Notes: a model not told the origin generated them from the sequence alone. 46,951 nucleotides of DNA from DATFYP01 sp035626235 (GCA_035626235.1 DASPOB010000044.1:1-46951); one strand, 5' to 3'; shown: positions 1-9,390, counted from the first letter of the stretch. Program-made: numbers and translations.

Positions 1-87
1 ATGATCCTGCAGGGCGACCACCGTGAGAGCGCCGCAAAGATGCTCATTCAGCAGGGCTTTTCCGAGAGCTCGATTGAGATACTCTAG
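1..87 (+). CDS. Translation initiation factor aIF1 (SUI1 family), C-terminal fragment
   Basis: Only the last 28 residues lie in the window; the gene begins upstream. They read ..LQGDHRESAAKMLIQQGF.., which matches the C-terminal beta strand and helix of SUI1/aIF1 proteins (family pattern: LQGDHR followed by about ten residues and a KxGF-like turn). aIF1 binds the small ribosomal subunit and enforces start-codon fidelity. The stop is TAG at 85-87. The next gene (nuoH) has its own TATA-like box, so the two are probably separate transcription units. The call rests on a short but characteristic tail. Confidence 0.75.
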   Translation: MILQGDHRESAAKMLIQQGFSESSIEIL

Positions 88-132
88 CCCACCCTAATGC
101 GTCGCGTCTCATTCAACCCTAATCCCGCTTAT

Positions 133-140
133 CTTTATAA
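133..140 (+). promoter_or_regulatory. TATA-like box for the nuo operon
   Basis: CTTTATAA lies 43 bases before the nuoH ATG. An archaeal start site would fall about 26 bases downstream, near 163, giving a leader of about 20 bases. This supports an independent promoter for nuoH-N. Inferred from spacing only. Confidence 0.5.
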
Positions 141-182
141 CTGGTCAACGAAGCCGCACCGAGCCAGGTCAGCACAGCAGCG

Positions 183-1406
183 ATGTCAAAGCCGATTACA
201 AGCTTTGAGGATTTCATCAAGAGAATCCTGAAGGTCGTCTTCTGGGTAACCGCCCTTTCCGTCTTCGTGATTGTGCCAGTCTACTACGCGTTGGATTCAG
301 TCTTCCATTTCCCCCTCGATGTCTTTGCATTGGTCACCACCAAGCCGCTTCAGCTCTTGGCGCTCACCACCACGATGCTCAGCACTGAACCCATGAAGAC
401 CCTCTTCGCGTTGATGGTCTTTCCGGGCTTCAGCTGGGTAGCCGTCTACGGTACCATATTCATGGGGTGGGTGGAGAGGAAGTTCACCGCGAAGATCCAG
501 CTTAGGACCGGCCCGATGTACGCCGGGAAGATCGAGGGCATCGGTCAGAACGTAGCTGACTTCTTCAAGCTCCTGTTCAAGGAGATGATAATCCCAAACG
601 GGGTTGACAAGGCGACTTTCGTCGCAATCCCCCTGGCATTGATGGCGGTGGCGGGCGCTCTCATTGCGCTGGTGCCGGTCTCGCCGACGTTCTACATCGC
701 CAATCCGCCGGTCGGAGCCATCCTCGTCTTCGCGGTTCTGGGGTTCACTCCCATAATAGTGCTCTTGGCCGGATGGGCGAGTAACAGCAAGTACCCGCTC
801 CTCGGAGGGCTGAGGGCTCTTCACCAGATGGTATCCTACGAGATACCTCTGATCCTCTCGCTCGTCGGCGTCGTGCTGCTTTCGGGCTCCCTGAACCTTG
901 CCCCCATAGGCAGCGGCGGGTGCGGCACCCCCGGGGGTTGCAGCATAGTGACCGCCCAGAGCAACATCTGGTTCATCTTCTTGCAGCCGCTGGGAGCGGT
1001 GGTCTTCTTCATAGGCGCCCTGGCCGAGCTTGAGCGTATCCCATTCGATATCCCTGAGGCTGACAGCGAGCTGGTCGCCGGATGGCAGACAGAGTACTCG
1101 AGCATGCTCTTCGGAACCTTCCAGCTGGCCAACTTCTCAAGGATGTACATCATGGCAGGGCTCTTCACCACGTTCTTCCTAGGCGGCTGGCTTGGTCCGG
1201 CCCCCGTCCCCCCCGAGCTTTGGTTCATCCTGAAGCTGACGGTTGTGATGGTGATGATGATGCTACCCAGGAGCATAATGCCCAGGATCAGGATAGACAT
1301 GATGCTGAGAACCGGCTGGGTGCGTCTATTGGTCCTGGCATTCGCTAACATCTTCATCACAATGCTGCTGCTGGCGAGCCCTTGGGTTCAGGCTTTGGTG
1401 AGATAG
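183..1406 (+). CDS. nuoH: Complex I subunit NuoH (Nqo8/ND1)
   Basis: Membrane subunit that links the peripheral arm to the proton-pumping arm of Complex I and forms much of the quinone chamber. The 407-residue protein has about eight to nine hydrophobic helices. The NuoH signature GWVERKFTAKIQLRTGP (around residue 97) and the loop ERIPFDIPEADSELVAGW (around residue 284) are both present; these acidic residues belong to the E-channel. A Cys/Gly-rich loop (SGGCGTPGGCS, about residue 246) is an unusual insertion. It is slightly longer than bacterial NuoH because of an N-terminal amphipathic extension. First gene of an eight-gene nuo run; nuoI follows without a gap. nuoA-D are not upstream in this window. 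Confidence 0.96.
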   Translation: MSKPITSFEDFIKRILKVVFWVTALSVFVIVPVYYALDSVFHFPLDVFALVTTKPLQLLALTTTMLSTEPMKTLFALMVFPGFSWVAVYGTIFMGWVERKFTAKIQLRTGPMYAGKIEGIGQNVADFFKLLFKEMIIPNGVDKATFVAIPLALMAVAGALIALVPVSPTFYIANPPVGAILVFAVLGFTPIIVLLAGWASNSKYPLLGGLRALHQMVSYEIPLILSLVGVVLLSGSLNLAPIGSGGCGTPGGCSIVTAQSNIWFIFLQPLGAVVFFIGALAELERIPFDIPEADSELVAGWQTEYSSMLFGTFQLANFSRMYIMAGLFTTFFLGGWLGPAPVPPELWFILKLTVVMVMMMLPRSIMPRIRIDMMLRTGWVRLLVLAFANIFITMLLLASPWVQALVR

Positions 1407-1922
1407 ATGGGCGTACTCTCCTTCCTGAAGGGCACTTTCGTCGCCACCTGGAGCGGCCTTAGGCACCTCTTCCATCCGAGGATGACCCTGCGGTACCCGG
1501 AGCAGAAGCTCGACCTGGAAGGGCCCGGATACGGCTTCGACCCCCGCCAGGGAGTGGGCCTCCCTGGATTCAAGGGCAGGCACACTTTGTACTTGGACAA
1601 GTGCACGGGGTGCCAGCTGTGCGCCATCGCCTGCGACGGTGTGGCGGTCGCCATAGAGATGCAGCAGGTGAAGAAGGGGAAGCCCCAGAACAAGAAGGAG
1701 ATCTGGCCAGCAGTGGACTATGGCAGGTGCGTGTTCTGCGGCCTCTGCGTGGATGCCTGCCCCTTCGACGCCCTCAGGATGACCAACGACTATGAGCTCG
1801 CCGCCTACGACAAGATGGCCCTGAAGTACACGCCGGACATGCTCGCCGTCCCCCCCAAACTGGAAGGGAGGACCTACAAGGTAAAGATTGACACGGACAA
1901 GGGGACGACTCGCCATGGCTGA
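1407..1922 (+). CDS. nuoI: Complex I iron-sulfur subunit NuoI
   Basis: Ferredoxin-like subunit carrying the two [4Fe-4S] clusters N6a and N6b that pass electrons toward the quinone site. Eight cysteines form two CxxCxxCxxxC sets: C66, C69, C72, C76 and C108, C111, C114, C118. The second set ends in the usual CP, the first in CD rather than CP. At 171 residues it has normal family length. The ATG directly follows the nuoH stop, and the 3' end overlaps nuoJ by 8 bases, so translation is probably coupled. Because NuoEFG are not seen here, the electron donor is likely ferredoxin or another carrier rather than NADH; that is known for related archaeal complexes and is inferred here. Confidence 0.95.
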   Translation: MGVLSFLKGTFVATWSGLRHLFHPRMTLRYPEQKLDLEGPGYGFDPRQGVGLPGFKGRHTLYLDKCTGCQLCAIACDGVAVAIEMQQVKKGKPQNKKEIWPAVDYGRCVFCGLCVDACPFDALRMTNDYELAAYDKMALKYTPDMLAVPPKLEGRTYKVKIDTDKGTTRHG

Positions 1923-2424
1923 CGTGATTTTCTTGGCGATGATGGTAGTCACAGTGGGAGGCGCCCTGGTGGCCATGGAAGCCGACGAGATAGTCTACGG
2001 CGCCATCGGGCTCGCGGGAAGCCTCTTCGGGGTGGCGGCCCTGTTCTTCCTCCTCGACGCTCCTTACGTGGCCGTATTCCAGATAACCGTCTACGTCGGG
2101 GCGGTCGCCGTCCTGATACTGTTCACTGTGATGCTCGTGAGGACCGAAAAGTGGGCCAAGGAGGTTCCGGCGAAGTCTCTCACCGAGCTTTCCGGGGTTC
2201 TGACCGGGCTGGCGGTAATCATCTCCCTCGCGCTAACTGTCGTCGCTTCCAACCTGAGTGGGGACACGACCCTCCAAAACGGTGCGACCTTCCTCGACAT
2301 AGGGAAGCTGATTTCCACGGATTTCGCCCCCGTCCTTGAAATCCTGGCGATGGTATTGGCAGCGGCAATCGTGGGGGCTCTGACGCTTTCGCGGGTCGAT
2401 AGAGAGGAGGAGCGTTCGGCATGA
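1915..2424 (+). CDS. nuoJ: Complex I subunit NuoJ (ND6)
   Basis: 169-residue membrane protein with five hydrophobic segments, matching NuoJ in length and position. The segment around VAVFQITVYVGAVAVLILF is the family's hallmark pi-bulge helix TM3. I chose ATG 1915, which overlaps the nuoI stop (ATGGCTGA); an in-frame upstream start at 1888 would add nine basic residues with no family support. It ends in an ATGA overlap with nuoK. NuoJ helps shape the water wire between the quinone site and the antiporter-like subunits. Confidence 0.93.
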   Translation: MADVIFLAMMVVTVGGALVAMEADEIVYGAIGLAGSLFGVAALFFLLDAPYVAVFQITVYVGAVAVLILFTVMLVRTEKWAKEVPAKSLTELSGVLTGLAVIISLALTVVASNLSGDTTLQNGATFLDIGKLISTDFAPVLEILAMVLAAAIVGALTLSRVDREEERSA

Positions 2425-2750
2425 ACTCGCTCTCTGACTTCGTGCTGGTGTCGGCGATGCTCTTCGGCATTGGAGTGTACGGGCTGGTTACCAAGAGGAA
2501 CGCCCTCAGGCTGCTCTTCGCCGTCGAGCTCATGATTAACGCCGCCAACCTAAACTTCGTGGCCTTCAGCCAGTACGCCCCGTTCGCAACCCCGGGGGCT
2601 GCCCTCACCAACGGCGTCGGGCAGACATTCGTGCTCTTCTCGATCGCCCTCGCCGCCGCCGAGGCCGCGGTGATTCTGGCCATCGTGGTGGTGGCCTACA
2701 GGCTCCACCGGGATGTAGACGTCAGCGAACTGAACTCCATGGAGGGATAG
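2421..2750 (+). CDS. nuoK: Complex I subunit NuoK (ND4L)
   Basis: 109-residue, three-helix membrane subunit homologous to MrpC. The TM2 segment containing LLFAVELMINAANLNFVAF carries the conserved glutamate (E36 by this start) used for proton transfer, and a second membrane glutamate follows in the AAAEAAVILAIV helix. ATG overlaps the nuoJ stop by four bases and is preceded by a strong GGAGG Shine-Dalgarno at about 2405-2410, showing that internal operon genes use leadered initiation. nuoM follows immediately. Confidence 0.95.
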   Translation: MNSLSDFVLVSAMLFGIGVYGLVTKRNALRLLFAVELMINAANLNFVAFSQYAPFATPGAALTNGVGQTFVLFSIALAAAEAAVILAIVVVAYRLHRDVDVSELNSMEG

Positions 2751-4274
2751 TTGGTGGGGTACCCCTATGTTCTCCTGCTGACAGTAGTGGTTCCCCTGGT
2801 TGGCGCAGCCGTCTGCTACCTCACCGCTCCAAGGCTAGGCCGAGGGGTCGGCTGGATTGCCTTCGCCGCGATCCTTTACACCACTCTCCAAGGAATCATC
2901 CTCGAAGGCCAGCAGCTGTTCGGGGGGACCGCTCAGGCTGTTGAGTCCTACCCGTGGGCCCCGACCGCGGGTTTGACCTTCGGGTTCCTTGCAGACGGCC
3001 TCAGCTTCCCGGTTCTGATCGTCATCAACTTGGTCCTCGCTGCGACCACGGTCTTCTCTATGCCCTACATGCAGAAGCGGATTCAGGGGCTCGACGGCGG
3101 AGAGAAGCCCGGACGGTACGGGATGTACTACCTGAATTATTTGCTCATCTCGGCCGGCCTCGCAGGGATAGTGCTATCGACGAACCTCATCGAGATCTAC
3201 CTCTTCCTCGAAATGGTCCTGATTCCGACCTTCGTGATCATCAGCCTCTTCGGCTACGCCCAGAAGGAGAGGGTGGCAATAATCTACATCATCTGGAACC
3301 AGCTGGGAGCTTTCATCTTCCTCTCCGGCATCGCCCTGTTCTACTCGGCTACGACTCCACACACCTTCGACCTGAGTCCGACGAGCCTGGCTCAGGCGGC
3401 CGCCAGCCCACTTGCCTTCTGGATTGCGGGCCTTGTCCTGGTAGGGTGGCTGGTTAAAATGGCAGTCTTCGGCGTGCACATGTGGCTCCCGATTACGGAG
3501 GCCGAGCCTCCCACTGCCTTCGCTCCTACCATGGCCGTCGTCTCGGGGGTGGGGAACTACGTGATAGTTCGACTACTACTCTTCGGGATGCCCTCGGTTT
3601 TCCAGGCGTTCAGCCTCCCGCTCATGGCCTGGGCCGTGCTGACCATGTTCTACGCAGGGGCCGTGGCATTGGCCCAGACCGACGTAAAGTATCTTTTCGC
3701 CTGGTCTACGATGAGCCAGAACGCCTACTCGATACTGGGCATCGCGAGCTTCTCGCTGATCGGGGCGACGGGGGGTGTATTCTACTTCCTGAGCCACATA
3801 ATGGGCAAGTTCGTAATGTTCTCGGTCGCTGGCATTCTGCTCGTCCAGACAGGACGCAGGGACCTGAGAGAGATGGGAGGCCTCGCAGGGAAGATGCCTT
3901 TCACGGCGACCCTGTTCCTGCTCGGAGCGCTGATTCTCTCAGCGGTCCCGCCCACCAGCGGCTTCCAGGCCGAGTGGACCATGTTCGCGGGCATCTTCAG
4001 TCAGGGCGCTGCCGGCTCATCAGTCTACCTGGCCGTCGCCGTCCTCGGGTTGGTGGCTACGCTGTTCACCGTGGCTTACACGCTCTGGCCGATGCGGAGG
4101 ATGTTCTTTGGCCCTCTCCCTCAATCTCTCGCCGAGGTCAAGGAGGCGCCACTCACGATGACGCTACCTCTCCTTGCAATCGCAATCGTGTCCATCGTCA
4201 TCGGCATCTACCCAGACCTGGTCCTCAAGCCGCTCTATTCTTTCGCGTCAGGACTTCACTTGGGGCTGAGATGA
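2751..4274 (+). CDS. nuoM: Complex I antiporter-like subunit NuoM (first copy)
   Basis: 507-residue proton-translocating subunit of the Mrp-antiporter family with about 14 helices. The key glutamate of TM5 is in LFLEMVLIPTFV and the TM7 lysine in GWLVKMAVFGVHMWLP. The following loop is ITEAEPPTAFAP rather than the usual DAHVEAP, so this copy has diverged from the second NuoM at 6450. Start is TTG immediately after the nuoK stop; the in-frame GTG at 2754 is equally possible. The nuoK-M-L-M-N order means the membrane arm has four antiporter-like proteins encoded in a row, one more than the canonical L, M, N set. Confidence 0.9.
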   Translation: MVGYPYVLLLTVVVPLVGAAVCYLTAPRLGRGVGWIAFAAILYTTLQGIILEGQQLFGGTAQAVESYPWAPTAGLTFGFLADGLSFPVLIVINLVLAATTVFSMPYMQKRIQGLDGGEKPGRYGMYYLNYLLISAGLAGIVLSTNLIEIYLFLEMVLIPTFVIISLFGYAQKERVAIIYIIWNQLGAFIFLSGIALFYSATTPHTFDLSPTSLAQAAASPLAFWIAGLVLVGWLVKMAVFGVHMWLPITEAEPPTAFAPTMAVVSGVGNYVIVRLLLFGMPSVFQAFSLPLMAWAVLTMFYAGAVALAQTDVKYLFAWSTMSQNAYSILGIASFSLIGATGGVFYFLSHIMGKFVMFSVAGILLVQTGRRDLREMGGLAGKMPFTATLFLLGALILSAVPPTSGFQAEWTMFAGIFSQGAAGSSVYLAVAVLGLVATLFTVAYTLWPMRRMFFGPLPQSLAEVKEAPLTMTLPLLAIAIVSIVIGIYPDLVLKPLYSFASGLHLGLR

Positions 4275-4278
4275 GAGC

Positions 4279-6453
4279 TTGAGCGCGCCCATCCCCTCCT
4301 ACGCGATCTGGATGATCTTCATACTCCCCTTCGTCGGAGCCCTGTTGACCGCGGCGATGAGGAAGGCCGGTAGGGTCAAGGACTTCGTCGCGCCGGTGTT
4401 CGCCCTCCTATCCGCCCTGTTCGCACTCCAGATGCTGCTCCCTGTCCTGCAGGGCCAGCCACTGACGGTCTACGACTCGATAATCCCCCAAAGCGTCCCC
4501 TGGATCTCTGCCCTCGGCCTGACGATGGGCGTGTTGTCCGACCCCTACACGGCAATCCTCGCCAACGTGGTCGCGTGGGTCAGCCTGCTCATCGTCGTCT
4601 ACAGCGTGGAATACATGAAGGAGGACAGCGGGACCGCCAGGTACTTCTTCTTCATCAGCCTCTTCATCGGGAGCATGCAGCTGATCGTACTCTCGGACAA
4701 CCTGCTCTCCCTCTTCATCGGCTGGGAGATGGTGGGCCTCTGCAGCTACGCCCTAATCGGCCACTACTGGAAGGACGAGACGAAGGATTGGGTCGGAACG
4801 CCGGGTGAGAAGGCCCTCGGGGAGGACCAGTCCTACTCTCCGTCTCAGGCAGGCATGAAGGCCTTCGTCATGACCAGGATCGGCGACGTCGCCATGCTGG
4901 CGGGAATCCTGATCCTCTTCTACTATGCCGGGACTTTCAACTACCACCAGCTGTTCGTCACCTCGACGATGTGGTTGCCGGCCATGGCCCGGAACGGCCT
5001 CCTGGTGCCGGTCGCACTGCTGATTTTCGGGGGCGCAGTCGGGAAGTCGGCCCAGTTCCCTCTTCATGAATGGCTCCCGGACGCCATGGCAGGGCCGGCT
5101 CCCGTGTCGGCGCTCATCCACGCGGCCACCATGGTGAAGGCCGGGGTCGTGCTCATCGCGAGAATCGCCCCGCTCTTCTATTTCGCGATCCTGCTCAATC
5201 CTTCTTTGAGCCCCTCGCTAATCACGCCGTTCTTCGTCGCGGTCGCCTGGATAGGCGCGTTTACGGCTTTCCTCGCCGCCACCCAGGCGCTGGTCGGGTT
5301 CGAGCTCAAGAAGATCCTCGCGTACTCGACGGTGTCACAGATCGGCTACATGATGATGGCTGTCGGCCTAGCCGGGCTCTCCACGGACTTCTCTCAAGGT
5401 CTTTCGGCCGCCTTGTACCAGCTGATGAGCCATGCCATCTTCAAGGCATGTCTATTCTTGGCCGCTGGTGCCCTGATCCATGCGGCCGACTCGAAATACA
5501 TCAGCGACATGGGCGGCATGAGACAGAAGATGAAACTTACCTTCGCGGCCTTCCTGATAGCGGTCGCGTCCCTCTCCGGGATCCCCCCGTTCAGCGGCTT
5601 CTGGAGCAAGGACGCCATCCTGGGTGTCGCCTGGGGAGCGGGCCAGTACGGGCTGTTTGCGGTCGGGATGGTGACCGCAGGAATGACGGCCTTCTACTCC
5701 TTCAGGATGTTGGGGATTGTCTTCTTCGGGCGGCAGAGTCCGAGGCTTCAGCAAGTCGAAGGCGCGGGGCACCACGTGCGCGAGCCGAGCCCCCTCATGT
5801 GGGTCCCCTACGCCCTCCTGGCGGCTGCGTCTGTGATCATCGGACTCGCAGCCTTGGCAGGAGAGTTCATCCCCTCGCTGAACGTCGAGGCTACCTTGGA
5901 ATCGGCTGCCGGAACTTACATCCAGACGCTCTATCCAACCCCCGGGCTGACGCCCACCGCGCCTACCCTGAACATTCCAGCGTCGGGGCTCACGGGGCTC
6001 TTGGTCGCCGTAGGCTTCTTCGCCGCCGCCTTCCTGTACGTCGCCCGGCGGGCCGACCCAGGCCGTGTCATCGGCGAATCGGGCTTCACGAAGGGTCTCT
6101 ACACTTTCCTCGAGAAGAGATGGTACATCAACGCGATCTACTACAAGGTATTCGTCAATCCCCCCATCGCGGCCTCGAGGTGGCTGAGCGGAACCTTCGA
6201 CCTCATGGGGCTCTTCAGGGTCAACAACATCGGGTCAACCCTAGGCGTGTCGCTGTCGACCGCCGGCAACTGGATTGATACCAGGATGGTCGACGGCGCC
6301 GTGAATGGCATCTCCGCGTTCGGCCAGGCATTCTCCCGGGCGGTCAGGAGGGTTCAGACCGGAATAGTGGAGCAGTACGCCGAGGTGTTCGCCATAGGGG
6401 TCATCGTGATGCTGGTGCTCCTTCTGCTCGCAATCGGAGTGATACTTCCATGA
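4279..6453 (+). CDS. nuoL: Complex I antiporter-like subunit NuoL (ND5)
   Basis: 724-residue distal proton-pumping subunit. The TM5 glutamate is in LFIGWEMVGLCSYALIG and the TM7 lysine in GGAVGKSAQFPLHEWLPDAM, with PVSALIHAATMVKAG following as in all ND5 proteins. The C-terminal third has the extra helices and the long amphipathic segment expected for helix HL, ending in a strongly hydrophobic anchor (about residues 700-724). Start is TTG four bases after the previous stop; the 3' end overlaps the second nuoM by four bases. Length and motifs are those of a full NuoL. Confidence 0.95.
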   Translation: MSAPIPSYAIWMIFILPFVGALLTAAMRKAGRVKDFVAPVFALLSALFALQMLLPVLQGQPLTVYDSIIPQSVPWISALGLTMGVLSDPYTAILANVVAWVSLLIVVYSVEYMKEDSGTARYFFFISLFIGSMQLIVLSDNLLSLFIGWEMVGLCSYALIGHYWKDETKDWVGTPGEKALGEDQSYSPSQAGMKAFVMTRIGDVAMLAGILILFYYAGTFNYHQLFVTSTMWLPAMARNGLLVPVALLIFGGAVGKSAQFPLHEWLPDAMAGPAPVSALIHAATMVKAGVVLIARIAPLFYFAILLNPSLSPSLITPFFVAVAWIGAFTAFLAATQALVGFELKKILAYSTVSQIGYMMMAVGLAGLSTDFSQGLSAALYQLMSHAIFKACLFLAAGALIHAADSKYISDMGGMRQKMKLTFAAFLIAVASLSGIPPFSGFWSKDAILGVAWGAGQYGLFAVGMVTAGMTAFYSFRMLGIVFFGRQSPRLQQVEGAGHHVREPSPLMWVPYALLAAASVIIGLAALAGEFIPSLNVEATLESAAGTYIQTLYPTPGLTPTAPTLNIPASGLTGLLVAVGFFAAAFLYVARRADPGRVIGESGFTKGLYTFLEKRWYINAIYYKVFVNPPIAASRWLSGTFDLMGLFRVNNIGSTLGVSLSTAGNWIDTRMVDGAVNGISAFGQAFSRAVRRVQTGIVEQYAEVFAIGVIVMLVLLLLAIGVILP

Positions 6454-7937
6454 GTTTCGTCCTCTCCCTCCTCGTTTTCATCCCTCTGGTTGCCGCCCCA
6501 TTGGTGTACCTCGCCACCCGCGCGAACAAGAAGGGCGGGATCTACTTCTCGGCGGCAGTCGCTCTTCTGGTCTTCCTGATCTCGGCCTACATCTTCTGGG
6601 GGGTCTATTCCAACCCGCCTCTGCCGGGGCAGTACTCCTTCGTGGAGAAGTTCTCGTGGATCAGCGTCGAGTCCGTCGGCCTCAACTACTTCCTCGGTGT
6701 GGACGGACTCAGCTCCCCGCTGCTCTTCGTCTCTTCTCTTCTCACGGTCCTTGTCATCGTCGGTTCCAGGAAGCTCATCGACACCCACGAGCCAGAGTAC
6801 TACGCCCTCCTCTTCCTGTTCGAGGGGGCCATAATGGGGGTCTTCACGTCCCTCAACCTGATACTGTTCTACGTCTTCTGGGAGATCGTGCTGATTCCGA
6901 TGTTCTTCTTCATCGGCGTGTGGGGCGGCCCGAGGAGGAAGTACGCGGCGATGAAATTCATCATTTTCACCTACGCTGGGAGCACCATAATGCTGCTGGG
7001 ATTCCTCTATGTCTACCTGGGGATGCAGACTCCTGGCATGACTCCCAGCTTCGACATCCCCGCCCTCGCCGGGCACATTCCTGTTGCGCTGCAGTACCTC
7101 CCTCTGCTCGCCTCCTTCATCGGTTTCGCTGTCAAGCTTCCGCTCTTCCCATTCCACACCTGGCTCCCCGATGCCCACGTGGAGGCTCCGGCCCCCATCT
7201 CGGTTCTGCTCGCTGGGGTGCTGCTCAAGATGGGAGGGTACGGCTTCCTCCGGATAAGCATCGGCCTCTTTCCCAACGCATCGGCACAGTACGCGTGGGT
7301 CTTCCTGGCACTGGGCCTGATTTCCATGTTCTACGGCGCGATTGCAGCAGTCCTGCAAAAGGACCTGAAGAAGATGATCGCCTTCACGAGCATCAACCAC
7401 ATGGGGTTCGTCCTGTTCGGGGCCTATGCGACCTTGATCTCCGGGAACCTGCTTGGGATTCAGGGGGCAATCTTCCAGATGTTCACGCACGGCCTGGCGG
7501 TGGGGAGCCTCTTCATGCTCTCCGGCTACATTCACCACCAGGCGGGCACCAGAGAGATTCCGCTGCTGAAGGGGATGAAGAGCACGATGCCCCGGACGGC
7601 CGCGGTCCTCGTCCTCGGGTCGGCGGCGGCCATGGGGCTTCCTCCCTTCTCCAGCTTCTTGGCGGAATTCATGGTGATTGTGGCTGGCATCTCCGCCTAC
7701 GGGGTCGCCGCCATCTCGATTCTTGTTCCGGTCATCACCGCAGGCTACTTCCTCTGGACAATCAAGAGGACTGTGCTGTCCGAGCCCGAAGGCGGGCACG
7801 GGGTTCACGACCTTTCGTGGGGAGATGTCGCGGCCTTTGCCGCGTATCTGGTCCCGCTCGTGGTTCTCATCGTCTTCTCCTACCTGATTCTGACGCCGGC
7901 GCTTCCGGTTGCCGAGTTCCTCAGAGGGGCCAGATAG
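6450..7937 (+). CDS. nuoM: Complex I antiporter-like subunit NuoM (second copy, ND4)
   Basis: 495-residue ND4-type subunit. It has the canonical FWEIVLIPMFFFIG (TM5 glutamate) and GFAVKLPLFPFHTWLPDAHVEAP (TM7 lysine and loop), and closely resembles standard NuoM, more so than the first copy at 2751. A cytoplasmic-side lysine in the discontinuous TM12 region (around LQKDLKKMIAFTSINHMG) is also typical. The ATG overlaps the nuoL stop (ATGA). nuoN follows one base after the stop. Confidence 0.95.
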   Translation: MSFVLSLLVFIPLVAAPLVYLATRANKKGGIYFSAAVALLVFLISAYIFWGVYSNPPLPGQYSFVEKFSWISVESVGLNYFLGVDGLSSPLLFVSSLLTVLVIVGSRKLIDTHEPEYYALLFLFEGAIMGVFTSLNLILFYVFWEIVLIPMFFFIGVWGGPRRKYAAMKFIIFTYAGSTIMLLGFLYVYLGMQTPGMTPSFDIPALAGHIPVALQYLPLLASFIGFAVKLPLFPFHTWLPDAHVEAPAPISVLLAGVLLKMGGYGFLRISIGLFPNASAQYAWVFLALGLISMFYGAIAAVLQKDLKKMIAFTSINHMGFVLFGAYATLISGNLLGIQGAIFQMFTHGLAVGSLFMLSGYIHHQAGTREIPLLKGMKSTMPRTAAVLVLGSAAAMGLPPFSSFLAEFMVIVAGISAYGVAAISILVPVITAGYFLWTIKRTVLSEPEGGHGVHDLSWGDVAAFAAYLVPLVVLIVFSYLILTPALPVAEFLRGAR

Positions 7938-7938
7938 C

Positions 7939-9390
7939 TTGGTAGACCTCCTGACTGTTTCAATCGCCCTTCTGGGGGCTGCATCCCTCCTGCTCCCCCT
8001 CCTCCAGCTCAGGAAGGGCGGAGACCGCGCTGCGGCGGGTTATGCCCTGGCCGTTGTTCTGGGGGTCGTGATGGGCCTAGTCGGATGGTTCACCCTGCAC
8101 CCCACGCCTGTCCCCTGGTTCGGCTCCCTGCTCTCTGGCGACCAGCTAGGAGGGGTCTTCGCCCTTGTGACCGTCGGGGTCACCCTGATGGTCACCGTCG
8201 CGTCGTTCAACTACCAGAAGGGTCCAAACACGCCCGTCTACTACAGCCTGCTGTCTTTCACCGCCCTGGGGATGCTGTTGCTCTCCTACTCCCAGAACCT
8301 GCTGATGCTCTTCGTGGCCTGGGAGCTCATGAGCCTCCCCACGTACGTCCTGGCGGGTTTCGACAAGAAACTGAGGTCCAACGAAGCTTCGGTGAAGTAC
8401 GCCATCATCGGAGCGATGTCGTCGGCCATAATCCTGTACGCCATAAGCCTGGCCTACGGGCTCACTGGGAGCGTCCAGATTTCGGACGTGGTCAATGGGT
8501 TCAGGGCTCAACCGAGCGCCCTCGCGGGAGTTGCGACCCTGCTTTTCGTGGCCGGCTTTGGTTTCAAGATGTCAATAGTCCCGTTCCACATGTGGATACC
8601 AGACGCCTACGAAGGCGCCCCGACCACCGTCACCACCATCCTGGCGGCGGCCACCAAGAAGGCGGGGTTCGTCGCAGCGATACGCGTACTACTTGCCCTC
8701 ACGACGTTCTACGTGGTCACCCAGAACCCGTACTTCACCCTCCCTAACGTCCTGGCGGTTCTGGCGCTGCTGACGATGACCGTGGGCAACGTTTCCGCGC
8801 TGACCCAGAAGAGCATGACTAGGCTCCTGGCGTACTCGAGCATCGCCCAGGCTGGATACATCCTCATCGGATTCGTGCCGTACTCCCTTGCGCCGACATC
8901 TGCAGCAGCGACAATCGGCATGACCGGTTCAATCCTGCACGTCATCAACCACGCGGTGATGAAGGGGGCAGCGTTTCTGTGCGCCGCACTGGTCCTGATG
9001 CAGCTCAAGAGGGCGGACCTGGGGGCATACAACGGCCTCGCAAAGAGGATGCCCGTCACCGCCTTCACCATGACTGTCGCCTTGCTCGCCCTCGCGGGGG
9101 TTCCGCCCTTGAACGGGTTCTGGAGCAAGTTCCTTCTCTTCCTATCCGTTGCCAACGGCCCTTACAGCTGGCTTGCGGTGGCCGGGATCCTGAACAGCGC
9201 GTTCAGCCTAGGGTACTACGCTTGGGTGATCAAGAGGATGTACGCCGACGAACCCGACAGCCCTGAGAGGGTCAAAGAACCGTTTTGGTTCATCGCGGTC
9301 TTCGCGGTCGCTGTCGGCCTGATCATTGGAATAGGGCTGTTTCCGCAGGGGGCAATCAACTTCGCGGCTGGTGCCGTCCCGGCACCGTAG
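7939..9390 (+). CDS. nuoN: Complex I antiporter-like subunit NuoN (ND2)
   Basis: 483-residue ND2-type subunit, the antiporter-like protein nearest the NuoH/J/K core. It shows FVAWELMSLPTYVLAG (TM5 glutamate) and GFGFKMSIVPFHMWIPDAYEGAP (TM7 lysine). TTG 7939, one base after the nuoM stop, gives a hydrophobic N-terminus; an in-frame start at 7909 would add ten polar residues inside nuoM and is unlikely. Last gene of the nuo run; 27 bases separate it from the convergent subunit I gene of the A-ATPase. Confidence 0.94.
   Translation: MVDLLTVSIALLGAASLLLPLLQLRKGGDRAAAGYALAVVLGVVMGLVGWFTLHPTPVPWFGSLLSGDQLGGVFALVTVGVTLMVTVASFNYQKGPNTPVYYSLLSFTALGMLLLSYSQNLLMLFVAWELMSLPTYVLAGFDKKLRSNEASVKYAIIGAMSSAIILYAISLAYGLTGSVQISDVVNGFRAQPSALAGVATLLFVAGFGFKMSIVPFHMWIPDAYEGAPTTVTTILAAATKKAGFVAAIRVLLALTTFYVVTQNPYFTLPNVLAVLALLTMTVGNVSALTQKSMTRLLAYSSIAQAGYILIGFVPYSLAPTSAAATIGMTGSILHVINHAVMKGAAFLCAALVLMQLKRADLGAYNGLAKRMPVTAFTMTVALLALAGVPPLNGFWSKFLLFLSVANGPYSWLAVAGILNSAFSLGYYAWVIKRMYADEPDSPERVKEPFWFIAVFAVAVGLIIGIGLFPQGAINFAAGAVPAP

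Noticed and set aside
5070..6278. 402-residue open frame inside nuoL, alternative frame
   Set aside because: Arg/Gly/His-rich shadow of the NuoL gene, whose own frame has clear family motifs.
6354..7808. 484-residue open frame antisense to the second nuoM
   Set aside because: Extremely charged, low-complexity translation (runs of Glu, Asp, Arg, His) as expected when the reverse strand of a high-GC membrane protein gene is read; no family feature.
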